The notes under the pieces are model-generated. The model ran no database searches, was not told the origin of the DNA, and was given only the letters and a program-made list of their open reading frames with translations. The position numbers and the translations under genes are program-made. A stretch of DNA of 64,000 nt, from the NCBI GenBank assembly GCA_021234155.1, contig JAJEKV010000058.1, positions 1,605,060-1,669,059 of the forward strand, read 5' to 3'. Every line of letters starts with the position of its first letter. Position 1 is the stretch's first letter. Shown one piece after another: positions 20,401-33,185 of the stretch. This DNA is from Isoetes taiwanensis (taxonomy: Eukaryota > Streptophyta > Lycopodiopsida > Isoetales > Isoetaceae).

Positions 20401-21286
20401 TCATTCAAATGATGGTTTTAAGTACGCTCGATTTGGGTTGGCCTCCCATGGAAACCCTTCCGGCTTCCCATGGAAACCCTTCCGGTTTTCCATGGAAATC
20501 CTTCCGGGTTTTAATGGAAACCCTTCCGGTTTTCAATAAAACCCGGAAGGGTTTCCATGGAAAGCCGGAAGGGTTTCCATATTGGAAAATCCGGAAGGGT
20601 TTCCATGGAAATCCGGAAGGGTTTCCACAAATTTTTTTTTTTTAAATATTTACACACGTGAGCCTTTATGGCTCACGCCTTTCCACACGGACGCCCGACA
20701 TTAAGGCGCACGTCCATCGAGCGCACCTCACTCAAAATTCAAATTTTGAGTGGAAACCCTTCCCGATTTCCATGCATGATGGAAATTGGGAAGGGTTTCC
20801 ACAGGAGGAGGAAAATAGGAAGGGTTTCCACAGGAGGAGGAAAACAGGTTAGGTTTCCACATGAGGAGGAAAATAGGTTAGGTTTCCACATGCAGTTAGA
20901 AACTCCATGGGGTAAGATTAACTAAGAATTGAGACCAACATGATCTCAAAAATTCTGGCACGTAACACCCAACATAACATGGAACTCCTTTGGCTTAGCT
21001 CCACTCCAGAATGTTTTTTATCCTGATCTCTGGTTAAGATGTGGTTTAGTAACGTCCTAGACTGCACCATCGAATTGAAAGCCTTTAGGTTTAGCACGGG
21101 CCAAGATTGTGCCATGCAAAAAAAAGAAAGCAAACAAAGAATGCCTGGTATGAGTAACTACTAAACATAACTAGCAACCGGTACTTTTGAGTCTTTAGTT
21201 GGATGAGCTGTAAATTTAAATTTTAGGAGAAAACAGGACATACTTTTTCAAGAATGGTATATTATCATGTTCTTGCGAGTAATTAA

Positions 21287-22660
21287 TTAGCAAAGATAAA
21301 CATTTGACAACAACACATAGGGTCGCAACACGGAGAATCTACATTGACAATTTCTTTGAAGCATTGACTCCCTAACTCTACATGGGGCATTTTCTTGACA
21401 AGCTCTGAGAAGAGATTTCCAGCCAATAATAGTCAGTGACATGGCATATTTCAGAAAACGTTCTATTTCTGTAACAAAGCCTGCACGGATAAAAAGATCA
21501 ACCATGCAATTGTAATGAATTACATCTGGTATTATTGCATGTGTCACTCTCGTAGAGTGAAAATACCAACAACCATCATCTACTAGACCCGCCGAACTGC
21601 ATGCATCAAGAATCCCAGTGAATATAAGCGCATTTGCTTGTACACCTGCATTTTGCATATTGGCAAATAAGTCCAATGCTAGTAAAACTTCACCATGTTC
21701 AAAGAAATCCAAAAAAGCATAGCACCCCACATTACCACATTTGTATTCGAAATTGTGTAAAAGTTTTCCACGCCTCATCTAAACTCCCACATTTAACATA
21801 CATATCCACAAGGGCACTACCCAAGGAAATGTGCAAGTCCCCACTCTCTATAATCTGGTTATGTATATGCCTTCCAAAATTCATGACTCCAATATTAGCA
21901 CATGCTTTCAAAATTCCTAAATACGTAACTCTATTCGGTTTAACAGATTTACGTATCATGTTTTCAAGGCATTCCAAGGCCATACACTCTCGACCATGTT
22001 GAGCATATCCCCGCAATCATAGTATTCCATGACACCATGTGCCGGTCCTATTCCCTCACCGCATGTAATCAAAGCATTCTTGGGCAAAGAAGATCTCACC
22101 ATTCCGCACATACCCTACCATCATTGTATTCCATAATACCACGCTCGGATTTGTGATGTGGCAAAGATCCTGTAGTGTGCCTCCTCCAAGCTCCCCGACT
22201 TAGCATACATATCCACCATTGCACTTTCTATGAAAACATCCGGGTTGAATATTGCTCATGAGCTCTCGAATGGATTAACCTACCCCGACACGCATTTGGA
22301 GCCATTGCACATGCTTTGAAAATAGCAACATATACATGAAGATTTCTCTTGACACCGAAAGTTCCATCATGCGGGATAATTCAAAGGCGACCGAGGTTGA
22401 TCATGATTAACATGAGATGAAAATATTGCATACCATGTATACACGCTTGGCTGTAAAATCCTACTAAATATTTGATTTGCTTCAACCATGCATTCGAAGG
22501 CGAATGAGATGATCCCCTAGGGCCGACTCATCGAATCCAAATCGCTTTCTGCGGCATTAGAGACCGCAATCTCACCGCCATATTCAAAGTCCGTTCTTCT
22601 CAAAGATTCTATCAAGAGACAATGCGCATTGTTTCTAGATATTATATTATGCCTCTGTTC
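21287..22660 (-). pseudogene. PLS-class PPR gene remnant inside Mutator-type element 1
   Basis: The minus strand shows, from 5' to 3', AMVDMYAKSGSLEEA (about 22,200), GYAQHGRECMALECLENM, KPNRVTYLGILKACANIGVM, LGSALVDMYVKCGSLDEAWK, ANALIFTGILDACSSAGLVD, PDVIHYNCMVDLFIRAGFVT and a WKSLLRACQEN/YVLLSNVY block typical of the E domain. These are P, L and S repeats of an organelle RNA-editing-type PPR protein. Many frame changes and stops occur upstream of 22,020 and near 21,735. No DYW domain is seen. Being wholly inside the transposon it may have been captured, or the element may have formed around it. Confidence 0.85.
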
Positions 22661-23700
22661 CAAAATATCTAATGCAGCCCTCGTTCCCAAATATCTAATA
22701 CAAAATATCTAATATTTTTTGACGACAGAGAATACGGAGAATCTAGGCAAGGCACCAATAACTTTGCTGAAGAACTTAGATACGGAATTGGTTTTTTTCT
22801 CTTTGTATGCAGACTACAAAAGGGCTCGGGATCATGCAAAAGAGCCCTTAATCATGTGAGAACAAAACCCGTCCAAAATGATATAGGACGGAAAGATCGG
22901 CCGGAGAATATGTATGCCTCTTGGGAGGCGGGGAACCTAAACAAAAACAGAGGCAACCAAAGCTGGCTCTACGAAACTAGACCCCTGGTCAAAAACATTT
23001 CCTTTGCATTGCCTCAACAACAAAGCTGGCTCTACCTTGCAACCAAGCGACCATTCAAATGACAGAGTTCAATAAGCGAACCGACCATGTTAAAACATCC
23101 ACTGCAGATTGTGCAATATGTGGTGGCGCATCCTAAGTTGGAAACATCCTAGATGGGAGACTGAGCTATGCTTGGGCTCTGAGGCGAGGCTCAAGAAAGA
23201 ATTCAAATGACCAAGATGAGCTCGAAAATACCTTGCTCCGATTCCTTTGGGCGCTGCCGCCATATATTGAAAAAGGGAAACAAATATTTTGAGTTTTGAA
23301 ATATTTTGAGTTTTGACCCAATCGTCTGTGGGTGCCCGACTCCAACCTAGGCCGGAATAGGTCGGGATTTGGGGCCCTATGATCGTAAGAGAAAAATCAA
23401 GGCTAGAGAAAAATCAAGACTCGCTAAAAATTACCTCAGTAGAAGCATCTTCAAATTATTAGTTTGTTCTTTTTCGATCCAAATCCATAGTGGTTGATCA
23501 TCACATGAGCATGCGTGGCGGCGACCTTCATTGTCCACAGTTCCTATCATGCATCGCCATAGCTATACGAATGAAGCAATTATACTCCGGTGTTTAGATA
23601 ACCGCCAAGCGGCCGGACGGACAGAAAACCTCATTCTCGAAAAAAAATCTCTTCCGAAACAGGCGAATGAATTAAATTATATAAATTAATTACTGCCGGA
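22661..23700. other. Interior of Mutator-type element 1, no gene recognised
   Basis: Between the PPR remnant and the right subterminal array. CTCTGTTCCAAAATATCTAA and a near repeat at 22,674-22,720 resemble small MITE ends, but no complete element is defined. Confidence 0.35.
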
Positions 23701-23847
23701 CCTCGCATCCAAATATTTTATTTTTTATGGAAACCCTTCCGTGTTCAAGTGGAAACCCTTCCGGGTTTTGCGAAAATTCAGAAGGGTTTCCATGTTGCTA
23801 GGTTTTCCAACCCAAATCGGGTGGAGATAGTGTGAGCGTCATTCAAA

Positions 23848-25785
23848 TGCTTGTTTGAAGTGTTGGAATTGTCATTTACCAAAATCTGAGCTTTGCCAAT
23901 AATTGAGTCTAAAGCATCACCTATTGTTATAGACGAGTGGTGGTGGCATCACCTACTGTTATAGACGAGTGGTGATGCTTGTGTTTGGATAATGAAACAG
24001 GCATTTAGCACCTTTTCGATGGAAATGGGAACAAATATTGGTGATAGACTTATCTGTAAAAAAGAGAAAGGTTGGTTAATTTATTTGCAACATTGTTTGG
24101 CCTATGGAACTTGATTGGCGAATTTTCATGGGGATTTGGAGGATGCAATACTAGAGCAAAATACCACGCTAAATGATCTGCATGTTGCATTCATATTTGA
24201 TGGAGCTTTACAAGCAATAAACAAATATTGATTGCAAGGCATTGCAAAAACTTCCTCGAAACAGTGAAGTTGAACTATTTCATTAAAACTCCACGTTCTT
24301 CCCATACATCATTGGGATTTGGCACTAAGAATACTTAAGTTGATTCCTTTTTCTAGCAGAATCTAAAGGGCCTATAACCATGCAGAATCTAAAGGGCCTT
24401 TAACCATTTAGTGAAGAAGTTTAGCTGGAACAAATCACTTGATTTCAGAAACGTTGACGCTTATAGATATATACAAGAACATGGAGAATGTCAACTCCAT
24501 TCGGGCAACCCATTGCGAATGAAAAGTCATTTATGATGGTCGGTCATGTTTTCGGTATTGTTATGCTTAGACCAGGCTAGGGCCAGATAACTCGTGGAAG
24601 GGCCAGCAACAGCGTTTGAAATTTTTTGCTTATCAAACCCTATGACATAAACATGGCATTGATTCATTCAAGAAATCAGCATTGTCTATGGCATTGGTTT
24701 AATATATCAGCATTTTTTTTACTGCAAGTTCCGTTTTTTTTCACATGTTTTATAGGTCATCTACATATCATTCTTGGTCACATTTTCAGAAATGTTCGTG
24801 CATAGATCAGGTGACTGCAGGGGTTCAAACATCAGAATTTTTTTTTTTCAGAAGTCACAAAATACCTGACTACAACTCACTAATGGCTAACCTATTTGGA
24901 CTAGTAACTGGAATAAACCAATACTAGCAACAAAGTCAGGAGGACAACCAAAAAAAATATTTTAGATTTTAACCTTTTTATGAAACTTGGAGAAATGGCA
25001 CTCAGTGGAAGAAGAAGTCGTTTTTCTTGGATAGGAACATGGTGACAAAAGCCACCAATCTCCGCCATACCATCATCATAGTGCTCTTTTTAGTTAGTTG
25101 TGGATGCCCTCCGACGCAAACCAGAAATAAAAACTGGCCTACTTTAAAAGGCAACTAAAGTCGATTGAAGAAGGATAACTAAGCGACTTCAGGGTTTAAA
25201 TCACCAAAGCCACACTCTTTCCTTCAGAATGCAATCAAATTAAGAAAACTAACTGTAGGATCATAAGACAAGACATTCTTCATTGACAACTAGGACGTCT
25301 GTCATGTGAACCAGTTTAAATTTTGCACTGGTTCTTCAACAAGGATTAACAAATTCCGTCCTCGCTGCTTTTTTAGTGCTTTGATACTAAAACGTTTTGA
25401 AAGCTTGTAAATTGTCAAAAGTTCGATACTTACTTGAAGCCTGTTCGTCATGTTGTAATAGAACATAACAGAACGAAGATCTTGAGCCTTATGAAAACTA
25501 GAAACTGGGTAAAGACAAAACCTAACAGACATAAAATCTTCAATCAGATCTAAAATAATATATCGGCTCATCAAGGTTCAGAGGATTGACAGATTCAAGT
25601 GATCATCATAGCGAAGATCCAAAACAAAGTATGAGAAATGGTTCACTCAGTGCTTCTTAGAGGGTTGTGCCCACATATGGAAATCCATCAGGTCACAGTT
25701 ATATCATCATTGTGAACCACCAAAATCACAAATTTTCAGTAAAATAAAACAGGAAAAGAAAAAAAAAAGGCTTCGGTTATGCTGG
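23848..25785. other. Spacer with short tandem repeats
   Basis: Resumes the pre-insertion target repeat (TGCTTGTTTGAAGTG...), then a 28-bp tandem pair CACCTA(T/C)TGTTATAGACGAG at about 23,916-23,970. The rest has no supported gene. Confidence 0.4.
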
Positions 25786-26337
25786 CATCAGATAGGAGCG
25801 AAAGACAAAGTAAGCAGAGTAATCAGAGCACAAAATGCTCATATGAACTATGCAAATCATCACTGCCAACAATATCCAAAACACTTTTCAACAATGGACC
25901 GATAAGCTCAGCTTAGTATATCCACACCACGTTGTAACGTGAATCAGGTTCAAATTTCTGCAAAAACATCCTAGCTTACCTCCTGAAGAGACTAAATTTC
26001 TGGTCTCAGATATCCAAGGAAGATTAAACCGCATCAGCACTCAAGCCTTGCAAGGCGAGAACTCTCGGGCGGCCACTGCGAATGTTTGAGAAACAAGCCT
26101 TAAGATTATCATCATAGACCGCAGATGAAACACACTATGAATAATACACGAAAATATAAGAGAAGAAGGGGATGGAAAAGACCATATCCGTCATTGGAGC
26201 TCTTCGTCCTGATATATGCATTTAGGTTTAGGGTTTTCATTTAGGGTTAGATGAGGGGAATCCGGCTCCGTTATCAGCCCCTGCTAACATCTTAGGTCAT
26301 CCTATCGAGATTGAACCGTTGTGGTTTCGCTTGCTTA

Positions 26338-26731
26338 TTGAAAGTAGGGAAAAACTACAAAATACCCTTATGTTTTGACAAATTTTACCACATACCCCCG
26401 AGTTTTGATAATTTCTTGAGATGCTCTTGGTCCAAATGCAAAGTATTGTGTATCTTTTAAAATTATTCAAATGCCCTTAAGATTTACGTTAATTTCCCAA
26501 ATGCCCACGTTCTAGTTCTCAAAGGCGTCTTTGCTAAAAAGGCGCCATGAATATCTATTACAAAGGGGTATTCCATGAAATACGAAAAACTAGAGGGCAT
26601 TAGGTGAAGCTTAAAATTGTACAGAGAAATACACGTTGTCCAAGGTCATCTCAATAATTTACTTAAACTCAGGGGTATGTCGTGAAATTTGTCAAAACAA
26701 AGGGTATTTTGTAGTTTTTCTCTTGAAAGTA
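26338..26731. mobile_element. Non-autonomous Mutator mini-element (MULE-MITE) with perfect 9-bp TSD
   Basis: A 376-bp element (26,347-26,722) beginning GGGAAAAACTACAAAATACC and ending with the inverted GGGTATTTTGTAGTTTTTCTC, flanked on both sides by TTGAAAGTA (26,338-26,346 and 26,723-26,731). The two halves are inverted copies of about 160 bp, so the element is nearly all terminal repeat. It has no coding capacity. The same TIR sequence recurs at 31,525, 33,496-33,695 and 37,262-37,448. Confidence 0.92.
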
Positions 26732-26999
26732 TTCTTATATCCCCAAAAATCTCAAATTTTCATCCGTTGTACAAAACGCCCCTCATTTAAATTTTGGTTC
26801 GAGAAATTCCCTGGAAGTCTTTGTAGACTACTGGTTCAAATCCAAAACACTCGTGTTAACAAAAAAAGTTCCACGGATGTGTTCCCTCATAAAGTTTGAT
26901 GTTTTAAGAAAAGTACCTTTCCGAAAGAAACTGACGTAAATGCAACTTAGGTTGCATTCTGTCGTATCTGCCAATGGCACTGCGCCATCTGGCCCAGTT

Positions 27000-28045
27000 T
27001 CTTTTCCTAAACTTCTACCAAGCTCAACAGTGGCGGCAGTTCTTGAATTACCTTGCATCCTTGAGAATTTACCTTACATTCTGACCATTTACCTCTCATT
27101 TCGATGTTTCTAATACCCCTGATTCTGAAGTTTTTATCCCTGATTCTGAGCTCCAAGATGCAGAATGCAATCCAAGTTGCATTCACGTTAAGGGAATTGC
27201 AATCCAAGTTCAGGGGCAGTGTAAGCAACTTGACGGCAAATTGGTGGCCATTTACTTTTATCGCACACATTGAATCCTTTCCTGAATTTGAGATAATAGT
27301 ACACTTCTCCTTATTCAGGAGAACACCAGAAGCTTTACCAGTTCTTCAGGGGCAAAAATATAATTGTCCCCTTTATTTAGAAATATAAATGTATCATCAG
27401 CATCTTGCATTAGTGAAAAATTTCCAAGGTTGTCTGGGAGTTGCAAGTTGTTTATCAATCCCTTCTCTTGCATTTTTAGTGTAGTGCGAACATTTCTGCT
27501 ACAATCAGAAAAAGATAGGGGGCTAGTGGACAACTTTACCTTACCCCCCTCTTACATTCAAAAAAGGGGAAAGGAGCTAACAGAGCATCTTGTTGTGTTG
27601 AAGCCTACAATCTTATTAATCACTTTTCCTGAGAACCCCATCTATGCCATAGTTATACAGGAAATTCCAATCAATCGTGTCATATGCTCTTCAAAAGTCT
27701 GATTTTAGAAGCACGTAATTTTGTCTTGACACTTTACTCCAGTGCAATCCTTCATAGATCTAATGAAGTTGTCCAAGATGCTTCGCACTGGAAGAAAATG
27801 GATTGAATAGGATTTATCTCAATCTGGAGAATCTTGTTCATCCTATTAGCCAGGATTTTGGCTAAAATTTTGGAGGAGGTATTTGTCACAGATATGGATC
27901 CCCAATCCGAGAAATTGGTTGGCTTGTCCGCCTTGGAAACCAAAGTTATGAGCCCAACATTGATCGTAGGGTGCAACTTGTTTGCTTCCCAAGCACCCTG
28001 TATGACAGTGACTATATCCTTCCCAAGAGTCACATAAGCACTTGC
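27000..28045 (-). pseudogene. L1-like LINE reverse transcriptase remnant, copy A
   Basis: On the minus strand, 5' to 3': GAWEANKLHPTINVGLITLV, SKADKPTNFSDWGSISVTNT and KILAKILANRMNKIL (fingers; usual form IPKxDxPxxxxDWRPISLxN and KILAKILAxRL), then DADDTFIFLNKG (the YADDT-type catalytic box) and LLNKEKCTI. This is the reverse transcriptase of a plant L1-type retrotransposon with frameshifts and missing segments. The apparent N-terminus MYFIVQGDE at 28,081 comes from a retroposon tail, not the LINE. A corresponding copy lies at 33,960-34,867. Confidence 0.87.
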
Positions 28046-28195
28046 ATAGGTCAATTCGTCTCCCTGGACAATAAAATACATTCTATATACTGCTCTCTCT
28101 TTTTTTGGGTCCCATAGGCCAATTGGTCTCCGTGGACGCTAAAAACCTATTCTATTCTATTCTATATATTCTATTCATTTCAATACAGTGCATGT
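28046..28195 (+). mobile_element. Retroposon 3' tails with pentamer repeats (two modules)
   Basis: CATAGGTCAATTCGTCTCCC(T)GGAC...TAAAATACATTCTATA and, 70 bp on, CATAGGCCAATTGGTCTCCG(T)GGACGCTAAAAACC followed by TATTC repeats. They resemble the minus-strand tails near 55,270 and 63,793. Unit B has only the first module (34,868-34,925), so the second arrived, or was duplicated, after the tandem duplication. Confidence 0.5.
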
Positions 28196-28741
28196 TCCTA
28201 GTTACTCATTAGTCCAATCATTGACCTTTATCTTTGTAAGTGGCCAAGATCAAAGATCCATAATTTCGATTGTCATTTCTACTCTAGATTACAATTTAAC
28301 ACCATATGACCTCTAGGCATAGGTCATTTTGCTGCCCAGCAGTCGATTTTATTGCCAACGATTTTGTCACATGTAAAGTGTTGGGCAAAGATTCTTGGGC
28401 GTCTTGGGCAACAATTCTTTTGCTCACTATTATTTTTCAAAGAAGTCTTGGTTTGCAAGTAGGATATAGGCATTAATTCTCATTGTAGGAGTCTCTCGAA
28501 TCTACTACAAGTCATTTTTAGAGTTCTTTTCAACAATTTCATTTTTCATCAAAGAAACAAAGTTTTAAGATTAGTTTTCTTTTCTTTTCAAGGCATAATT
28601 CATTTGACAATGTTTGGTTTTGGATCTTTTATGAAAAAACTCTGTTTTGTTAATGAAATTTCTTCTACTTGCAGAACGTTGAGTAAATCCCTACATCTAT
28701 TAGCTTAGCTATGGAACTGCAACAATATTCAACCTTCACTT

Positions 28742-30860
28742 TATGAAGGAATTGAGACTAGCTGTAAAAGACCATGCAATACTGAACCATGTGGAATTGA
28801 AAGTGCTAAAGGTTGACAGGACAAGGTAATTTCATCATTCACTGCTCCATTTATGTGAATTTATTTTTTGCTTAATGCAATTGATCAATATGTTCTGTAT
28901 AATTCATGCAAAATCTAAATGCTTAATGCCAATGCTGAGAAATGTTTTGCTACAACTGAATTTGCTAGTTTATGATTCCTTGCAATTGTAGGTATATCGT
29001 GACTTGTGGTGCTAAGAATTGCAATTGGCCTCTCCATGCATCTGTTATAGATGATGGCCCCCAATGCGCAATTAAAGGGTTTCAAGCTATGCATAACTGT
29101 GCAGGAGCAGCTTTTCTAGGCAACAAAGAAGTTAGCATAGAGTGGCTCGCAAATCACACTATTGAAAGACTTCGAGAACAACTTAGTTTGTGGCCCAAAT
29201 ATCTCATTAGTTATATTAGAAGAGAACAAGGTATAACAATTTCTTATGGTCTTGCATGGAAGGCAAAAGAAACTGCACATTCCCAAATTTATGGTGATCA
29301 TAAAGAGGCCTATAAGAAATTGGAAGGATATTGTGAAGAAATCTTGAAGGAAAATTTAGGAAGCATAGCGTTTGTTCAAAAGTCTTGTGAGATGCCCTCT
29401 CTTGCAGGCTGCCTGGGATTGGGTTAGGGCTCTGTTTCAGGTGAGATTGACTAGCCAGCAGTTGCTGCTTCATGTGTATCCTGGTGCTTGGCCGCTCTTG
29501 CGGCAGCAAGCCTTGCATCTGTGCGTGGTTTGGTTGGTGTGGCTGATTTGGAAGCGGCGGTGGTTGTGGATCTTTCAGGGGATTCAGCAGCCTGCAGCCT
29601 CTCTGATTCCTCGACTCAGGTACAAGCTATTTCAAAGCTTTCTGGTGTTCCCAGGATTAGTAGAGCGGAAGTTTGCCATTTGGCGGGACTTCTTGGGTGT
29701 TGTAGATGGTGATGGTCGGTTTGTACAGCAGTAGAGTTGCAGTTTTTCTGTCAGTTTGTTGTAGGTATCGCTGTCTCTTGGGGCAGTTCTCCTTCCTCCT
29801 CACTTGCTTTGTAACATTACCATTCTTTTAATATATTGATGGCACAGTTCTTCAAAAAAAAAAAGGTCTTGTGAGGATCGTTTCCTTCCTTCCTTCCTTC
29901 TTGCATACTAGTAGTAGATTTGGTGGCACACATTTGAAGGGACAATATCTTGGTATATTTCTAACAGCCACAGCAATAGATCAAAACGTTAAATTGTTTT
30001 CAATTGCTTTTGCCATAGCGAATGCTCAAAATGATGATAATTGGGTATAGTTCCTTCAAAACTTAAAGAATTATATGCATCATATGCAAGAGGTTACCTT
30101 CATTTCATACAGACAGAAAGGCCTGATGGAAGACGTTGAGCTTATTTTTTGGCCACACGTCCTCCATGCTTATTGCATGTGTCATCTAGCTGACAGTCTT
30201 AGGAGGATCTTCAAGAGTACATCACTTGTTCATTTGCTATGGAATGAAGGACGTGCCAATACTATAGAGGGATATGATGAGATGATAAGTGAAACGCGTG
30301 CCGCTAATGCCCAGACCACCATTTAGATTCTTGTTGCAACTGATCCTGTTCATGGGGCAAACTCAAAATTCAAGGGACAGAGGTATGGTCATTTAACTTC
30401 TAACATTGCAGAATCTCAGAATTCTTGGTTTCATGAAACTAAGGAGTTGCCTATGCTAGCTATGTTGGAGTTAATTTGAGTATCTGACATGGTTCCTCGA
30501 CCATCGGCATGAAGCAGATTCATTCAAAGTAGAGGCAGGTTAGTATGCATATTTGGCATTAACCCCTGTGCTGAGCAAGATGTGAAGAAAGCATGTGACT
30601 GTGGATGCTTATTCCGTATTATTGCAGCATCAAAAATTGAGAATGAGATTTTGTCATCAAAATCTAGGATTGTTGGTTTGAGGATAAGAATGTGCTCCTA
30701 CAGTAGATGGCAACAGGAGGGTATTCCTTTTGCACATGCAGCATGTGCAATACTATACAAGAACGAGCGTGTCCAAAGCTATGCACATCACGCTTTTCTA
30801 CTCACTTCCTACTCTGCAACCTATGGGGAGATCATGCACCCTATTATTGTCCCTATTGTT
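28742..30860 (+). pseudogene. Mutator (MURA-like) transposase gene, inactive copy A
   Basis: Exon 1 (about 28,742-28,825) reads LRLAVKDHAILNHVELKVLK and VDRTR; an intact GT-AG intron follows (28,826-28,991); exon 2 reads YIVTCGAKNCNWPLHASVID, the zinc-finger-like MuDR N-terminal domain. Later blocks: GTHLKGQYLGIFLTATAIDQ (first catalytic region), FISYRQKGLMEDV (second aspartate changed to tyrosine), HAYCMCHLADSLRRIFK, and CSYSRWQQEGIPFAHAACAI (SWIM zinc finger with Cys lost at two positions). Stops follow DDNWV and NAQTTI. A LINE piece (29,392-29,865) interrupts it. Dead. Confidence 0.9.
29381..29875 (+). mobile_element. 5'-truncated L1-type LINE inserted in transposase copy A
   Basis: The insert at 29,392-29,865 is flanked by a GTCTTGTGAG duplication (upstream copy ending at 29,391, downstream 29,866-29,875). 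It encodes CPLLQAAWDWVRALFQVRLT and WLVWLIWKRRW, the zinc-binding C-terminal segment (zf-RVT) of plant L1 ORF2, with a stop near 29,733. It then has a 3' UTR of about 115 bp and an A-tract of 11. The corresponding site in unit B (36,061-36,075) is empty, so the insertion postdates the tandem duplication. Confidence 0.9.
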
Positions 30861-31728
30861 CTAGATACGATGTTGCCTCCAGCAACAAGACAACCTCCAA
30901 GGTGCCCAATGATGAAGAGGATTTGTAGGGGTGAAGAATAAGTGATGAAGAGGATTCGTAGGGGTGAAACATCAGATAGGAGCGAAAGACAAAGTAAGCA
31001 GAGTAATAAGAGCACAAAATGCTCATATGAACTATGCAAATCATCACTGCCAACAATATCCAAAACACTTTTCAACAATGGACCGATAAGCTCAGCTTAG
31101 TATATCCACACCACGTTGTAACGTGAATCAGGTTCAAATTTCTGCAAAAACATCATAGCTTACCTCCTGAAGAGACTAAAATTTCTGGTCTCAGATATCC
31201 AAGGAAGATTAAACCGCATCAGCACTCAAGCCTTGCAAGGCGAGAACTCTCGGGCGGCCACTGCGAATGTTTGAGAAACAAGCCTTAAGATTATCATCAT
31301 AGACCGCAATACACGAAAATATAAGAGAAGAAGGGGATGGAAAAGACCATATCCGTCATTGGAGCTCTTCATCCTGATATATGCATTTAGGTTTAGGGTT
31401 TTAATTTAGGGTTAGATGAGGGGAATCTGGCTCCATTATCAGCCTCTACTAATAGACTTTTGACATCTTAGGTCATATTTAGTCTATCGAGATTTAACCG
31501 TTGTGGTTTCGCTTATTCAAAGTAGGGAAAAACTATAAAATACTCTTATGTTTTGACAAATTTTACCACATATCTCTGAGTTTTGATAATTTCCTGAGAT
31601 GCCCTTGGTCAAAATGCAAAGTATTGTGTATCTTTTAAAATTATTCAAATGCCCTTAAGATTTATGTTAATTTCCCAAATGCCCTTAAATTTTTGTTGTT
31701 TTCCTAAATGCCTTTGAGAACTAATATC

Positions 31729-32665
31729 TAGCACAATAACAGGGGGTTTTTTTGTGTTTTGTACGCTTTTCACTAAGGTTTTCCTATGATTTTGTGATGC
31801 ATTCAAATGGATATATTAATGCGTACATCTAGAGTGCACCATTTCTGAGCCATTGATTTTAGCCTTTTTTTTTTCAATGGTCAACAACCAATGGCTCACA
31901 ACAAAAGCCCTTTTTTTGTGCGTGTGGTGCATAATGGGCACATGAAGGGCCATTAATTTTAGCCTTTTTTTTAATGGTCAACAACCAATGGCTCACAACA
32001 AAAGCCCTTTTTTTGTGTGTGTGGTGCATAATGGGCACATGAAGGGCTTGAAGGGCGCATGTAGTGCAATTTCCCTGTCGGCAACACATTTCTTATCATA
32101 ACTTTTGATCAAGAGCTCTGTTTGAGATGATTTTTATTGCGTTGGAAAGCTCTCTCCAAGATCTTTTTGATAGTGTATGATATGGATATAGATATATTTG
32201 GTTAAGTTATCTATGCTAAAACAGCAATTCTTCGGCCGGGTTTGGTAGGCTTTCACATCCTACCAGCTGATTAATACAGGATTGCGCTATTGGATATTGT
32301 TTTATGGCTCATTCCGAATGAAGCTTGCAAAAAATTACCATGCATTTTTAGATTTTGAGGCAGTTATTAAGCAAATTCCAAGGCTTCTAGATCCTTGTGC
32401 TAACAAGCATAAAAGTTTCCCACTTTGGTTTCTCACCACAAGAATCCATGGAGGCCAAAGGCTGCTGTTAAATTCCAGTTGAAAAATGTTTGTGTATGGG
32501 TGTTGTAAACTTTATGACTTTCAGAATAATGGGATCAATCTGCTCTATCTTTATGGTAACTTTTACTTGTGTTCTATTTGTTTTATTGTGATCAAATTCA
32601 AAAGCTACAGGTGATGAAAGCCTCAAATGAATTCTAGTTTTTTTCTGGTTTGAATTCTAAAATTT
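31729..32665. repeat. Dispersed repeat R3, second long copy
   Basis: Colinear with 6,203-7,115. It has two rather than three of the 60-bp tandem units at 31,877-32,030. It sits inside the split mini-element of unit B, so it arrived after the duplication or in that copy only. Confidence 0.72.
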
Positions 32666-33185
32666 TTGTTTGTGCCTCTTTATTTTCTGTCCTTTCACTA
32701 ATGCATCTCGCATTTGGATCTTAGTCATGACTTATCTGTTGGCCGCCTAATGTTTAGGGACTAGAATTGGCAAGAAAGCTTGAAATATATATAATTTGGC
32801 GTGTTGCAATGAGCAGGTTCACACTTTGCTTAAAGTTGTTTCAAATTAAATTCTTATTATCAAGCAAATGCTTAGTTTTATGTAGCTTCACATTCATTGA
32901 GTTTAAATGGTTGGACTCAAAGGCCTTAGTGCTAAAGCAAAACACATTTGCACTATTGAAACTTCATGTCATTAAGTTTAAATTGTTTGATTCAAAGTTG
33001 TTAGTGTTAAAATAAAGCACAAGGATATGTTGGGTTCAATCCCCATGACATGACCTAACGGCCATCTTCTTAACAAATGTTCTTTATTCCATTGATAACT
33101 CTTCTAAATTACTTTAATAACCTGTTGACCTTTTTTGAGGCTCCACAATTGCTATATATCATTTTTTGTTGTTATGTTGTCCATC
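32666..33185. other. Spacer, short tandem duplication
   Basis: A tandem pair of about 74-bp units (CTTCA...CATTGAGTTTAAATG... and CTTCATGTCATTAAGTTTAA) at 32,886-33,020. No gene. Confidence 0.4.

Larger units (their letters stand above)
20401..23847. mobile_element. Mutator-type element 1 (Pack-MULE-like) with 9-bp target duplication
   Basis: The element spans 20,410-23,838 and is flanked by TCATTCAAA at 20,401-20,409 and 23,839-23,847. Left end TGATGGTTTTAAGTACGCTC and right end (inverted) CGCTCACACTATCTCCACCC both run into CGATTTGGGTTGG-type sequence. Inside each end are clusters of GGAAACCCTTCCGG and its complement (20,443-20,900; 23,728-23,800), and the hairpin GTGAGCCTTTATGGCTCAC at 20,658-20,676. 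A second element at 41,569-45,598 has the same ends and arrays but a different interior. It carries no transposase; the cargo is a broken PPR gene. A 9-bp duplication is the Mutator hallmark, though here the target itself is tandemly repeated. Confidence 0.85.
25786..30969. repeat. Tandem duplication unit A (~5.2 kb)
   Basis: Sequence from CATCAGATAGGAGCGAAAGA at 25,786 onward recurs in the same order and orientation from 30,970. Both units contain: a flank of about 550 bp, a Mutator mini-element, a dead L1-like LINE (minus strand) and a dead Mutator transposase gene (plus strand). Unit A ends with a 33-bp tandem pair (GATGAAGAGGATT(T/C)GTAGGGG) absent from unit B. Shared stops and lost catalytic residues show that the contents were already dead when duplicated. 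Confidence 0.88.

Noticed and set aside
20443-20900. CRISPR-like array of short repeats
   Set aside because: Repeats occur in both orientations with no unique spacers of fixed length, in plant nuclear DNA, at transposon ends.
25786-31723. A giant LTR element, because a ~740-bp direct repeat brackets 25.8-31.7 kb
   Set aside because: The interior also repeats in the same order after 33.5 kb and there is no TG...CA end or primer site, so tandem duplication explains it better.
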